Assembly: GCA_965221485.1 (NCBI GenBank)
Contig: OZ244893.1
Location: 2,852,001 to 2,916,000, forward strand
Direction of reading: 5' to 3'
DNA: 64,000 nt
DNA from: JAJEBT01 sp965221485
GTDB taxonomy: Bacteria; Pseudomonadota; Alphaproteobacteria; MPNO01; UBA830
Below, one piece after another: positions 52,688-62,341 of this stretch. Each line of letters starts with the position of its first letter. Position 1 is the stretch's first letter. The notes beneath the pieces are model-generated. The model was not told the origin of the DNA. It did not search any database and worked only from the letters and a program-made list of their open reading frames with translations. Position numbers and translations under genes: made by a program.

Positions 52688-53569
52688 ATGAGGTGGAAAC
52701 AGAAACCGATGAGCTGGTTGGCAGCCTTCACAGCACCCGCGCTGACTGGCTTCGCTCTGGTGCTTGTAGCGGGCAGCGGATCGCCAAGGGCGGAGAACAT
52801 CCCTACTCCCCGAGACGAAGCGCAGGCAATCGCGAAGGAGGTCCGCGAGGACATCGCGAAACCTGCGAGACGGATGGACATGGAAGACGTCGTGCGCCGG
52901 ATCGGAGATGACATCAAAACCCGGGAAGACGCCATTCAGGCAATCGCTAAGGAGACGGTTGAAGGGGTCGGAACAGGAAATGACGCGGAGTTGGAGGCCT
53001 GGACCCGGTCAATCCTCGAACGGGCACTGAACCGTGCTGGCGATTCGGCCAGGGAACAGATACCGAAACCCGGTTCTTCCGCGCCTTCGGCAAATCCGGG
53101 AACCGAAGCGGCGGCCAAAGCCATCGCGTCCGGATTCGCAAAGCGGCCCCGGACGGGTGAGGTGCTGGTGTTCGTGAGCCTCTCGCTTCCGGACACCGTG
53201 TGGCAGCCCTGGGCCGAGGAAGCCGCGCGCCTTGAGGTGCCGCTGGTGCTCCGGGGAATCCTGCCAGAAGGGCTGAAGGCGACGGTGGCCCGCGCCGGAG
53301 ACCGTCTCGGCGAGACGGGCGGTGCCGTCATCGATCCGAGACTCTTTCACATGTTTGACGTTCAGCGCGTTCCGGCGGTCGCGGTGGTGCCGGGCGGCCT
53401 CGCGCCCTGCGAGAGCCGGGGCTGTGCAGACGATACCCCGCCACCCCACGACATCGTCACCGGAAACACCGGCCTCGCGGCAGCCCTCGAAATCATCGCA
53501 GCCGAAGGCGAGCCCGGACGCATGGCAGCACGGAAATACCTCGCGACATTGCAGGGAGACCTCCCATGA
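52688..53569 (+). CDS. trbC: TrbC, F-type periplasmic transfer protein
   Basis: The 293-residue protein has a hydrophobic leader, a long charged helical region (about 40-150) and a C-terminal thioredoxin-like domain beginning LVFVSLSLPDTVWQPWAEEA, the TrbC signature. It continues with VPLVLRGILPEGLKATV and FDVQRVPAVAVVP. The ATG at 52688 follows AAGGAG by about 9 nt. TrbC partners TraW in the pilus assembly complex. Confidence 0.85.
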   Translation: MRWKQKPMSWLAAFTAPALTGFALVLVAGSGSPRAENIPTPRDEAQAIAKEVREDIAKPARRMDMEDVVRRIGDDIKTREDAIQAIAKETVEGVGTGNDAELEAWTRSILERALNRAGDSAREQIPKPGSSAPSANPGTEAAAKAIASGFAKRPRTGEVLVFVSLSLPDTVWQPWAEEAARLEVPLVLRGILPEGLKATVARAGDRLGETGGAVIDPRLFHMFDVQRVPAVAVVPGGLAPCESRGCADDTPPPHDIVTGNTGLAAALEIIAAEGEPGRMAARKYLATLQGDLP

Positions 53570-54636
53570 AGGGAACGGGGATGACAAACCTTCGAATGGC
53601 CGCGCTCGTCACTGCCGTCGTTATCACCCTCCCGCAGCTCGCCGAAGGCGGGGATCCGCAAACGGTCGCGCGCGAGATCGGCAATGCCGGCCAGTCGGCC
53701 GCGAGCGCGATCGCAAGGGACGCCGGGACCGCCGAAACCATTCCAGGCTTCGCCGGCACCGATCTCACCCAGACCAGTCTCGACGAGAGCGAGCTCGAAG
53801 CGCGGGGCGAGGCGGCGCTCGCCGATCCCCTGGATCCGGGCGGTCGCGCCGGGCGGCTCACGATCGACGCGGCAACCGCGGGCGATGAAGCCGCGATTGA
53901 CCGCGAAGGCCCCGTCGCGAACCGGGCGCGTGGTATCTCGGCCGCGCCGGACGCCCCCGCCTGGCAAGCCGACGGCCTCGCATCCGGGCAGGTCACGGAC
54001 TGCCCACAAGGCCCCGTTGGCGCGACCCCGCCTCCGCAATGCGGATCCGTCGCCTGGTGCGTCGGCAGTGACTGCGAGAGCGTTGCCTCCGCCCCCAACC
54101 GGGGCTTCACGGAGGCCGCGACCCAGCTCAATCTCGCACTCGGTTTCACGGTCGATGGAACCCACGGCGGGCAGCCGGTCATCTTCGCGGGCGAATCGCG
54201 CGCCTGCCGTTACAGCCCCTGGGGGCTCTGGGATTGCTGTACCGGCTCAGGACTTGGCAACAGCCTCGTTGCCTGCACCGAAGCCGAGCGCGAGCTTCTT
54301 CACGAGCGGCTCGCGGGAACGACCCATTACCTCGGCACCCGTTGCTCGAAGAGGACCTTCCTCGGCGTCTGCGTCCAGCGCTCCCGGTCCTGGTGCGTGT
54401 TCGGATCGAAGCTCGGGCGGATCGTCCATGAAGAGGCGCGCCCGCAACTCGGCATTGCCTGGAACACCTGCCGCGGCTTTACGGCAAACGAACTGGAACG
54501 GATCGATTTTGGCGCCCTCGATCTTGAGGAATTCACCGACGACCTGACCGCACGCATTGCGCTCCCCGATACGGGCGAAACCCGGACCCGGATGCAGGAG
54601 CGCATCCGCAATTTCTACGGGAGCCAGACCCCATGA
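53566..54636 (+). CDS. traN: TraN, mating-pair stabilisation protein (short form)
   Basis: TraN is a cysteine-rich outer-membrane adhesin that contacts the recipient cell. The 356-residue product has a signal sequence and, in its C-terminal half, the conserved TraN cysteines: SRACRYSPWGLWDCC, NSLVACTEAERELLHERL, GTRCSKRTFLGVCVQRSRSW and a final helix. F TraN is around 600 residues, so much of the recipient-contact domain is missing. The N-terminal 130 residues are low-complexity Ala/Asp/Gly-rich. It overlaps trbC and traF by 4 nt. Confidence 0.85.
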   Translation: MKGTGMTNLRMAALVTAVVITLPQLAEGGDPQTVAREIGNAGQSAASAIARDAGTAETIPGFAGTDLTQTSLDESELEARGEAALADPLDPGGRAGRLTIDAATAGDEAAIDREGPVANRARGISAAPDAPAWQADGLASGQVTDCPQGPVGATPPPQCGSVAWCVGSDCESVASAPNRGFTEAATQLNLALGFTVDGTHGGQPVIFAGESRACRYSPWGLWDCCTGSGLGNSLVACTEAERELLHERLAGTTHYLGTRCSKRTFLGVCVQRSRSWCVFGSKLGRIVHEEARPQLGIAWNTCRGFTANELERIDFGALDLEEFTDDLTARIALPDTGETRTRMQERIRNFYGSQTP

Positions 54637-55487
54637 GCGGCGGACACGGGTTCCCCTCGCCTGCCCGCAGCAGCCTTGCCGGGCTCGTGCTTCTCCTTCT
54701 GGGAGCAGCAGTCTCCGGCAGTCCCGCTGAAGCCCGGGAATGGCGCGACTGGTGCGGTGCGGCGCAACCGCAGTCTGCTGCAGAACCCGCCCTCGGCTGG
54801 CATTTCTATTGCGATCCGGAACCGCCGGACGTCACCGAAACGCCAGAAACCCCGGCACCGGTTGCAGCGCCCGCACCCCCGACTGCCACAGAGCGTATCG
54901 AAGAGCTCCGCCGGCAACTCGCCGAGGCCCGGGCCCGGGCGATCCTCGATCCGGTTCCGGACAAGGTCGCGGCCTATCTCGAACTCCAGCGACAGGTGCT
55001 GGCCCGGGCCGCCGCCTTCTCCGATGCCTTCCGCCGTACCGTCTGGGCCAGCCCCGATCTCGACTACACGCTGACACGCCCTGTTGGCGCGCTTGCCCGC
55101 CAGGTCTGGACGGAGGACCGTCGCACTGAGCGGGACGCCGCGCTCTCCCGTCTCTCCGAACGCTGGGGCCTCATCTATCTCGGCCATCCCGATTGCGGCG
55201 GCTGCCGGGTGTTCGGCCCCCTCCTTCGCGCTTTCGCGCTCCGCTACCGCCTTCCGGTGCTGGCGGTGTCGATGACCGGCGGGGCCCTCGAGGGCTGGCC
55301 CGAAGCGGTTCCCGATCAGGGACGTGCCGCCCGGCTCGGTCTTGCCGGCGGGCCGTTCCCCGCCCTCGTCCTCTTCGATTCCGGAACCGGCGCGGTGACG
55401 CCTGTGGGCTTCGGCGTGCTCGCCGAGGACCAGATGGCCGAGCGCATCTTCCTTCTCACCCAAAGGGAAAGCGGACATGACTACTGA
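54633..55487 (+). CDS. traF: TraF, thioredoxin-like periplasmic protein of F-type transfer
   Basis: The 284-residue protein has a signal peptide, an N-terminal segment REWRDWCGAAQ with WHFYCDPE typical of TraF, a coiled coil (about 90-120) and a thioredoxin-like domain with LGHPDCGGCRVFGPLL, whose CGGC could be redox active. F TraF itself has lost the CXXC, so retaining it is notable. It may help form the disulfides of TraU, TraN and TraH. Overlaps traH by 11 nt. Confidence 0.88.
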   Translation: MSGGHGFPSPARSSLAGLVLLLLGAAVSGSPAEAREWRDWCGAAQPQSAAEPALGWHFYCDPEPPDVTETPETPAPVAAPAPPTATERIEELRRQLAEARARAILDPVPDKVAAYLELQRQVLARAAAFSDAFRRTVWASPDLDYTLTRPVGALARQVWTEDRRTERDAALSRLSERWGLIYLGHPDCGGCRVFGPLLRAFALRYRLPVLAVSMTGGALEGWPEAVPDQGRAARLGLAGGPFPALVLFDSGTGAVTPVGFGVLAEDQMAERIFLLTQRESGHDY

Positions 55488-56904
55488 ACGATCACATGTG
55501 ATGGCCGTCCTCGCAGCTGCGGCCCTTCTCTTTCTCCCGCCCGCAACGGCCCGGGCGGATGTGCTCTCGGAAATGCAGACCTTCTGGTCGGGCGCCGCCG
55601 TCAATGTCACCGCACCCACAGCCTTTGACGGGCAGTCGTCCGGACACTGGACCCTCGGCAATCTCTATCTCCGCGCACCGGTCCGCGCCGAAACGCCTGC
55701 CACCCTCAACCTTCCCTCCTTCCGCGCCGGCTGCGGCGGCATCGATGCCTTTGCCGGTGCCTTCTCCTTCATCAATTCCGATCAGCTGGTCGCCTTCGGC
55801 CGCGCCGTCGCCCAGAACGCCGCCGGCTTCGCCTTCGAGCTCGCGCTCGAGACGGTCTCTCCCGTTATCGCCGAGACCATGTCCAAGCTCCGGGCCCTCG
55901 CCCAGTGGGTGAACGCGCAGAATCTCGACAGCTGCGAAAGCGCCCAGGCGCTGGTCGGCGCGGCATGGGCACGGAGCGATCGCGCGAGTGCCGCGATCTG
56001 CGCGGCGATCGGGACCAGCCAGGGCCTCTTCTCCGATTATGCGGCTGCACGCCATGGCTGCGGTGCCGGCGGGGAACGTCACGGCACGCTCGCTGCCGCC
56101 ACCGGGCCGCTCGCGGAACAGGTGCCTGTCAATGTCAATCTCGCCTGGCGCGCGGTGCAGGACTCTGCCTTTCTTGCGGCGGATCGCGATCTCGGCGAAT
56201 TCGCGATGTCGGTCGCCGGCACCGCCATCATCACCGCGCCCGTCTCCAGTGCCGATCCCGCCGGTCCCAGGCTTCGCATCCTCCCGGCGCTGGCACTTGA
56301 CCGGCGCGTCATCGAGACGCTGATGGAAGGCGGCGGCGCGCTGCCAGTCTGGCGCTGTGACGAGCCCGCCCGCTGTCTCAATCCCGCACCCGGAACGATC
56401 ACCATTCCGGCAGGGCGCGGCTTCCGCGAACGGGTGGCCGCCCTCATGCAGCAGCTCGCAGAAGCGGTGCGCGCCGATACCGCACCGCCTCCGGAAGCCT
56501 TGGGCCTCGTCAATCTGACAGCCCTCCCGGTGTGGCGCGTCATCAACATGGCCGCGGCCTATCGCGGTGCCGTGATCGACCAGGAGATCGAATCCCTCGC
56601 TGAAGCCGTCGCCCTCGATCTCCTCCATGTCTGGATCGGCGATCTCCACCGCCAGATCGAGGACCGGGCCGGGCAGATCGATCTCGCCGACGGCGAGCAG
56701 CTGGAAAACTGGCGCCGCAGCCTCCGGGAAAACCGGATCGAGCTCGCGCGCCACCGCCAGCAGGGTCTTGCGCGCCTCGAGACGGCGCTCTCTCTGGTGG
56801 AAAAACTCCGCCTCATTGAAACCCAGCTCGCGGGCGCGTTGTCTGCCGATCTCCGCGCTGCCCTCGCCTTCTCCCGCGGTGCTGCCGGAACGGGGCTCAG
56901 GTGA
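55477..56904 (+). CDS. traH: TraH, F-type pilus assembly protein
   Basis: The 475-residue protein has a signal peptide ending ARA and the TraH start DVLSEMQTFWSGAAVNVTAP, then FRAGCGGIDAFAGAFSFINS, a conserved cysteine block, and SCESAQALVGAAW. A C-terminal coiled coil follows (about 390-460). TraH is an outer-membrane-associated assembly factor that interacts with TraF, TraU and TrbI. GGAAAG precedes the ATG, which lies inside the end of traF. Confidence 0.92.
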   Translation: MTTERSHVMAVLAAAALLFLPPATARADVLSEMQTFWSGAAVNVTAPTAFDGQSSGHWTLGNLYLRAPVRAETPATLNLPSFRAGCGGIDAFAGAFSFINSDQLVAFGRAVAQNAAGFAFELALETVSPVIAETMSKLRALAQWVNAQNLDSCESAQALVGAAWARSDRASAAICAAIGTSQGLFSDYAAARHGCGAGGERHGTLAAATGPLAEQVPVNVNLAWRAVQDSAFLAADRDLGEFAMSVAGTAIITAPVSSADPAGPRLRILPALALDRRVIETLMEGGGALPVWRCDEPARCLNPAPGTITIPAGRGFRERVAALMQQLAEAVRADTAPPPEALGLVNLTALPVWRVINMAAAYRGAVIDQEIESLAEAVALDLLHVWIGDLHRQIEDRAGQIDLADGEQLENWRRSLRENRIELARHRQQGLARLETALSLVEKLRLIETQLAGALSADLRAALAFSRGAAGTGLR

Positions 56905-59789
56905 TGTATGAACTTCACACACTCGGGGGTGGGCGCTATCTCGTCGACCTCCTGAACGCCGTCGCCGCCATCACTTCGGGCGGTGCCTTCGTCACCCTTG
57001 CCCAGCTTGTTGGTGTCGCCGGGCTCGCCTGGATCCTGTTCCGGACCGCCTTTGGCGGATCCTGGAAGGACAACGCGAAATGGATGCTGGCCTTCATCGC
57101 CATCTGGGGCGCACTCGTGGTCCCCAAGGCCACGGTCCGGGTTGTCGACCGGATCGATCCGGCGCTGGCGCCCGCCGTCGTTGCCAACGTGCCGATCGGT
57201 CTCGCGCTCTTCGCCTCGATCACGAGCCAGGTCGGCGAAGGTCTCACCGAACTCACCGAACAGGCCTTCGCACTCCCCGACGATCTCACCTATCGCCGGC
57301 ACGGCCTCATCTTTGGCGCCCGTCTCGCCGCGGAAGCGACGAGGCTCGAGGTGACCGATCAGGTCTTTGCCCGCAATCTCCGCGCCTATGGCCGGCAATG
57401 CGTGTTCCACGCACTGCTCCTCGGTCATCTCACTGCTGACGAGTTGCGGGAAAGTCCCGATGTGTGGCGGCTCGTCACAGCGCCGGGATCGCCCTCGACC
57501 GGCGCGTCGCCTGCCCGGATGGTGGAACTCGCAACCCGCACAGGCGGCATCATCACTACTGAAATCGTCACCTGTGCCGAAGCCGCCGGGCGGCTTGATG
57601 CGATGTGGAACCCGGAAATCACCCGCGCGGGCGCGGTGCATGGACGGCGCATCTTCCCGGGCAGCCAGACCGACGCGCTGGCGAGGACCGAACTGATGGC
57701 GGCACTCCCTGCCGCCCATGACTGGCTGATCGGAGCAGCACGTTCGGCCGCCGACATTCTCCGCCAGCAGATGACGCTCAACGCACTCCATAACGCGGGC
57801 GAGCAGTGGGCTGCCGAATCCGGCAATGCCGCGGCCCTTCGCGCCTACACGGACGCCCGGGCCGAAGCCCAGACCGCATCCGCCTACCGCGCCATCGGCC
57901 GTCAGGCAGAAACCTGGGTGCCGATGCTCCGGATTGTCTTCGAGTGTCTCTTTATCGGCGCCTTCCCGATGGCGGTGCTCCTGATGCTGACCCCGGCAGG
58001 CGGCACCATCTTCCGCTCCTACATCTCGGGGCTCGTCTGGCTCCAGAGCTGGGGGCCGCTTTACGCCATCCTGCACCGGATCTCCATGGGCGAGGCAGCG
58101 GAACGGATGTCGGCGGTGGCCGCCATGCCGTCAGGCGAGGCCGGCATCGCGCTCGTGGCCCAGGCCGGAATCCGCGCTGTCGCTGCCGATGTGGCGGTGA
58201 TGTCGGGATACCTCTCCATGTCGGTCCCGTTCCTCGCTGCTGCCCTCGCCTACGGGATCGGCAAGGCGACCATGCTTGCGACCTCCGTGCTGGCTGTTGG
58301 CCAGGAGGCCGCCTCCTCGGCCGCCCATGAGGGCACAACCGGCAATGTGTCGCTCGCCAACACCCAGGCCGATACCCATCGCTTTGCAACCCTCGAAGGC
58401 CGGCAGCTCCGCACCTCGCTGCATGTAGATCAGGACCGCTATACGGGCTTCGCACCGCGGGGCGCCGCCTTCACCGTTACCGCTGACGGCACCCCGATCA
58501 TGGACGGCTCGGCCGCCACCAGCCGGATCCCGGCCTCGGGCGTGAGGATCTCGGAATCGCTCTCGCAGAGCTACGAAACACGGGCCGCCGAGGCGCGTGA
58601 ACAGGCCGGGCACTGGCAGACCGAGGCGGCAACGGCGCAGACCGCTGCACTGACGGATTCGACCGCGATGGTCGAGCGCCTCTCCCGTGATGTCTCGAGT
58701 GGGACCGCCCATGCCCGGGGCATCACCGAGAGCCAGAGCGAACAGGTGCAGCTCCTGAGAGACCATGTCTCGAACCTCTCCGAGACCGGCGGCATTACCC
58801 AGGACCAGGCGGCCATTTTGCTGGGCGAAGCCCGGTTCGGTCTCGGATTAGGGAGAATGATCAGTGTCGGGGCAAGCGGGACGGTGAACTGGCGGGACCA
58901 GACCATCGAGGCCGAAGCCTGGAACCGCATGAAGGCCTATGCCGAGCAGAACCAGCTGCACGAACTCTGGTCGCAGGTCGAGGACGCCTCCCGGCGCTAT
59001 CACGCCTCATCGGGCGACAGCCGCATGGCAAGCCTCGAGGAAAGCCATGCCGCGAGTCTGTCGCGCGCCGAACGCTTCTCCGAACAGGCCGCGCTCTCGC
59101 ACCGGGAAGCCGAAAGCTGGAGCGAACAGGCGGCCGAGATACGCACCGACGCGCAGGCGATCGACCGCGAACTGGGACAACCCTTCTTCCACTGGCTGAC
59201 CGAACGCCCGGGTGCTGATGGGCGCGCGATCGGAGAGGCGGGCGCCATGAGGCTCGCCTCACCGCAAACGCCGGAGGATGCCGAAGAGTTGCGCGCCCAC
59301 GCGGCCGCCTTCGTCCGCGAAGCCTTCCCGATGCCGCCGGGCCCGGATCCGGAGAGCGTCTCCGGTCGCGCGGACTACCGGCGCGAAAGCGGCGCCATGG
59401 CGGACGAGCACGCGGCGGGCCTCGGGGCCACGCACATGGACGGCGCCGACGGGGTCCGGGACCGCGCGTCCGGAGCCGGGGTTCCCGATGCGGAGACCGT
59501 GACCGGGAACGCGAGAACAACCCGGGCCGAAACCGAGGCCGATCTCGTCATTCACGGTGCCGGGCGCGAAGCACGCCGGTCGGTGACAGAGGACGGGATC
59601 CGGGACGGACGCGCGGGCGTCGCCACCGAACTCGACCGCGATCTCGGCGAGCGCGTCATCGAGCGGCTTCCGTTCGGAGGCGAATGGCTGGCCGGTCAGA
59701 TCTACGGGTCTGCGAAGAACGGAGCGCCGGATGAGGACACCGGGAAAGACCGGAACACGGATCGGGGCCTGGGAGCCGCCAGCCCATGA
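56904..59789 (+). CDS. traG: TraG, mating-pair stabilisation/pilus assembly membrane protein
   Basis: The 961-residue protein has an N-terminal membrane domain (helices near 10-75, 345-380 and 420-460, e.g. CLFIGAFPMAVLLMLTPAGG) with the TraG block SYISGLVWLQSWGPLYAILH. A long cytoplasm/periplasm-exposed, Glu/Ala-rich C-terminal region contains coiled-coil segments. The N-terminus is needed for pilus assembly and the C-terminus for mate stabilisation and entry exclusion recognition in F. The ATG at 56904 overlaps the traH stop. Confidence 0.9.
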   Translation: MYELHTLGGGRYLVDLLNAVAAITSGGAFVTLAQLVGVAGLAWILFRTAFGGSWKDNAKWMLAFIAIWGALVVPKATVRVVDRIDPALAPAVVANVPIGLALFASITSQVGEGLTELTEQAFALPDDLTYRRHGLIFGARLAAEATRLEVTDQVFARNLRAYGRQCVFHALLLGHLTADELRESPDVWRLVTAPGSPSTGASPARMVELATRTGGIITTEIVTCAEAAGRLDAMWNPEITRAGAVHGRRIFPGSQTDALARTELMAALPAAHDWLIGAARSAADILRQQMTLNALHNAGEQWAAESGNAAALRAYTDARAEAQTASAYRAIGRQAETWVPMLRIVFECLFIGAFPMAVLLMLTPAGGTIFRSYISGLVWLQSWGPLYAILHRISMGEAAERMSAVAAMPSGEAGIALVAQAGIRAVAADVAVMSGYLSMSVPFLAAALAYGIGKATMLATSVLAVGQEAASSAAHEGTTGNVSLANTQADTHRFATLEGRQLRTSLHVDQDRYTGFAPRGAAFTVTADGTPIMDGSAATSRIPASGVRISESLSQSYETRAAEAREQAGHWQTEAATAQTAALTDSTAMVERLSRDVSSGTAHARGITESQSEQVQLLRDHVSNLSETGGITQDQAAILLGEARFGLGLGRMISVGASGTVNWRDQTIEAEAWNRMKAYAEQNQLHELWSQVEDASRRYHASSGDSRMASLEESHAASLSRAERFSEQAALSHREAESWSEQAAEIRTDAQAIDRELGQPFFHWLTERPGADGRAIGEAGAMRLASPQTPEDAEELRAHAAAFVREAFPMPPGPDPESVSGRADYRRESGAMADEHAAGLGATHMDGADGVRDRASGAGVPDAETVTGNARTTRAETEADLVIHGAGREARRSVTEDGIRDGRAGVATELDRDLGERVIERLPFGGEWLAGQIYGSAKNGAPDEDTGKDRNTDRGLGAASP

Positions 59790-59812
59790 CCGGCAGAGAA
59801 ACCCCCTTGCTT

Positions 59813-60163
59813 TCAGCGCAGCCTGTCGACCGCCTCCCGGAACTGCTCGTCCATGTCAGAGAGATACTGGTAGCGACCCCGCCGCGAGGACCATTCGCAC
59901 AGCTCGCTGATATCGCGTTCGGGATCGGGCTCCGGAGCCTGAAATCCCGACCAGTCACCGTCCCGGAACCCGGCCGTGAGCGCCAGGGTCAGCTGCACCA
60001 TCACTGTCCAGGCGATCGCAAGGATCCATGTGCTCGCGAGGACGCCTTCGGGAAGCGCCACGAACAGGCTCGCCGCCGTGACAATCACAGCAAGAACAAG
60101 GCCCCCGAAGGTCGCCAGCCGGGCGCGGGGGGTCTGCATCCGGCGGGGAATGGAACGATCCAT
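59813..60163 (-). CDS. Small two-helix membrane protein antisense between traG and traD
   Basis: The 116-residue protein has a basic N-terminus, two hydrophobic helices (LATFGGLVLAVIVTAASLFV and STWILAIAWTVMVQLTLALT) and an acidic C-terminal tail with GDWSGFQAPEPDPERDISEL and SDMDEQFREAVDRLR. No plus-strand gene of comparable quality overlaps it. GGTGGGA lies just before the ATG at 60163. It is the only minus-strand gene within the transfer operon. Its position beside traG/traD is where entry- or surface-exclusion genes often lie, but this role is a guess. Confidence 0.6.
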   Translation of the reverse strand: MDRSIPRRMQTPRARLATFGGLVLAVIVTAASLFVALPEGVLASTWILAIAWTVMVQLTLALTAGFRDGDWSGFQAPEPDPERDISELCEWSSRRGRYQYLSDMDEQFREAVDRLR

Positions 60164-60285
60164 GGGTCCCACCATAAGCGATCTTGTGGTGGCCATCCAG
60201 GATTTTGCGCCCGAATCATCCCCGAATGTTCCCCGGATGGTCCGAATTCCGCCAGCCGACACTCCCCATTGTGCCGGAGGCTGTC

Positions 60286-62340
60286 ATGAGAACCGTCGGC
60301 TCCAGCACCCTCCGGGGCGGACAGACGGTTCTCCACGGGATCCGCATGTGGACCCAGATGTTCCAGGCCGGGCTCTTCATCGCCGCACTGACGGTGGTTG
60401 CGGTGCCCGCCGTCAAGCTCTGGAACACCACCACCGGCTATGACTGGTACGTCTCCGCCATGGTCACCGTGGCCGAGGCCAAGCTTGCGATCGGGTACCG
60501 TCCCACCTCGGGACAGAAGATCCGCGAGCCCACAGGCGAGCGAAGAGTCGCCACCATCCGGACCATTGCCACCTCGCGACCGGCCCGTGCCGTCCGAGAG
60601 CGCATCCTGAACGACATTTATTCCGGTGCCTGGCTTGGTCTCAAATCCGCGATCGGGATCATTCTGTCGCTCCTCGTCCTGTTCCGGATCCGCGGCCTGC
60701 AGCTCAAGAAGCGAAAACGCCTCCGCGGCGCCGAACTCGTCACCGCACGCGAACTGGCTGCACGGGTCCGGCCCCGCATGGATCGAATTCGCGATGCCGT
60801 CCTCGCCGACCGCCCGCGACCCGTCCGGATCGCCGGCATTCCGTGGCCCCATCGCACCGAGACCCAGCACACCATCGTCTCCGGCACCACCGGTTCCGGC
60901 AAGACCGTCCTCATCTCCGATCTCGTCGCCCAGATCCGCGCCCGCGGTGAGCGCTGCGTCCTCTACGACAAGATGGGAAGCTACACCCGCGCCTTCTTCG
61001 ATCCCGACCGCGACATTCTTCTCAATCCGCTCGATGCCCGTTCGCCCCGCTGGTCGCCCTTCTTCGAGGCCCGCAACCCCCAGGACTTCGACACCATGGC
61101 GGCGGCGCTCATTCCGCAGCAGAAGGACACTGTCGATCCGTTCTGGGTGACCGCGTCGCGCCAGCTCTTCGCCAACGGCGCCGGCGTCCTGTGGCGCCGC
61201 GGCGTCACCGAGAACCGGGTCCTCGTCGAGCACCTCCTCAAGACCAACCTCGCGGAGCTCGCGGCCGCCATGGACGGCACCGTCGCCCAGTCCATCGTCG
61301 ATCCGGAAAACCCGAAAACCGCCCTCTCGGTCCGCGCCATGCTGACCGCCCATCTCGGCGCCATGGAGGTGCTGCCCGATACCGGAACACGCTTCTCGAT
61401 CCGAGAGTGGGTAACCCGCGATGACGGGGACGGCTTCCTCTTCCTCACCTCCCGGGGCGACCAGCATGCCAGCATCCGCGGGCTCATCTCCACCTGGCTC
61501 GAGATCGCGGTCAATTCCCTCCTCTCCCTCGAACAGGACGACGGGCGCCGCATCTGGGTGGTGCTCGACGAGCTGCCCACCCTCCACCAGGTGCCGAGCC
61601 TGCAGTCGGGCCTTGCCGAATCCCGCCAGTTCGGCGGGTGCTTCGTTCTTGGCGTGCAGGTGGTCTCGGCGCTCCGCGATCTCTATGGCCGGAACGGAGC
61701 CGAAACCATCTCGGGGCTCTGCGGCACCCGCGTGGTGCTGGCCGCACCAGACCGGGACACGGCGCAATGGTCGGCCGAGAGCCTCGGTCGAGCCGAGGTC
61801 GAGGAGGTCACGGAAGGCTTCTCCTATGGCGCCAACACCATCCGGGACGGCGTGTCGCTGACGCCCAAGCGGGAACTCCGGGCGCTCGCCCTCGCCTCCG
61901 AGATCATGGCGCTTGGCAACCTCGAGGGCTATCTCCGCTTCCCCGGCCCATGGCCCGTCGCCAACATCCGCCTCGATTATGTGGATCGCCCGCAGGTGGC
62001 GGCACGGTTCGTGGCGCGGGAGACGGGACAGGCATCGCCGGAGGACCGGGATGTGGAAGCGGGTGCCGGGGAAGAAACCGGCGAAGCCAGAGACCTGGAC
62101 AGCGAACGGGAAGATCTGGAACCCAGTCCGCAGCAGGGCGAGCTGGACCTGAACGGCACTGCTGGCAAAGCCGGAACAACGGGCGGCGCCAGCGACAGAC
62201 TTGCTCCGGAACCGGAATCCGGAACACCTCCTGGCCAGGAAAACCCGCCGGCCAGTGATCCCGGCACGGCAGGGCCCGTTACGCCACCGCCCCGAATCCC
62301 CCGAACCGAATCCGGCGGCAATGGGCTCGTGAGGTTCTGA
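60286..62340 (+). CDS. traD: TraD, type IV coupling protein
   Basis: TraD docks the relaxase-DNA complex at the channel and pumps DNA. The 684-residue protein has two N-terminal transmembrane helices (about 25-45 and 115-140), Walker A VSGTTGSGKTVLISDL (about 196-211), Walker B IWVVLDELPTLHQVPSLQ (about 421-438) and the VirD4 motif QSGLAESRQFGGCFVLGVQ. The C-terminal tail (from about 590) is Pro/Glu/Gly-rich and ends GNGLVRF. The ATG at 60286 follows GGAGG by 6 nt; upstream in-frame starts are not needed. Confidence 0.93.
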   Translation: MRTVGSSTLRGGQTVLHGIRMWTQMFQAGLFIAALTVVAVPAVKLWNTTTGYDWYVSAMVTVAEAKLAIGYRPTSGQKIREPTGERRVATIRTIATSRPARAVRERILNDIYSGAWLGLKSAIGIILSLLVLFRIRGLQLKKRKRLRGAELVTARELAARVRPRMDRIRDAVLADRPRPVRIAGIPWPHRTETQHTIVSGTTGSGKTVLISDLVAQIRARGERCVLYDKMGSYTRAFFDPDRDILLNPLDARSPRWSPFFEARNPQDFDTMAAALIPQQKDTVDPFWVTASRQLFANGAGVLWRRGVTENRVLVEHLLKTNLAELAAAMDGTVAQSIVDPENPKTALSVRAMLTAHLGAMEVLPDTGTRFSIREWVTRDDGDGFLFLTSRGDQHASIRGLISTWLEIAVNSLLSLEQDDGRRIWVVLDELPTLHQVPSLQSGLAESRQFGGCFVLGVQVVSALRDLYGRNGAETISGLCGTRVVLAAPDRDTAQWSAESLGRAEVEEVTEGFSYGANTIRDGVSLTPKRELRALALASEIMALGNLEGYLRFPGPWPVANIRLDYVDRPQVAARFVARETGQASPEDRDVEAGAGEETGEARDLDSEREDLEPSPQQGELDLNGTAGKAGTTGGASDRLAPEPESGTPPGQENPPASDPGTAGPVTPPPRIPRTESGGNGLVRF

Positions 62341-62341
62341 A

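Noticed and set aside
55492..56922. 476-codon minus-strand frame opposite traH
   Set aside because: Antisense shadow of a well-recognised TraH gene.
60085..61767. 560-codon minus-strand frame opposite traD
   Set aside because: Antisense shadow; the plus strand carries complete TraD motifs.
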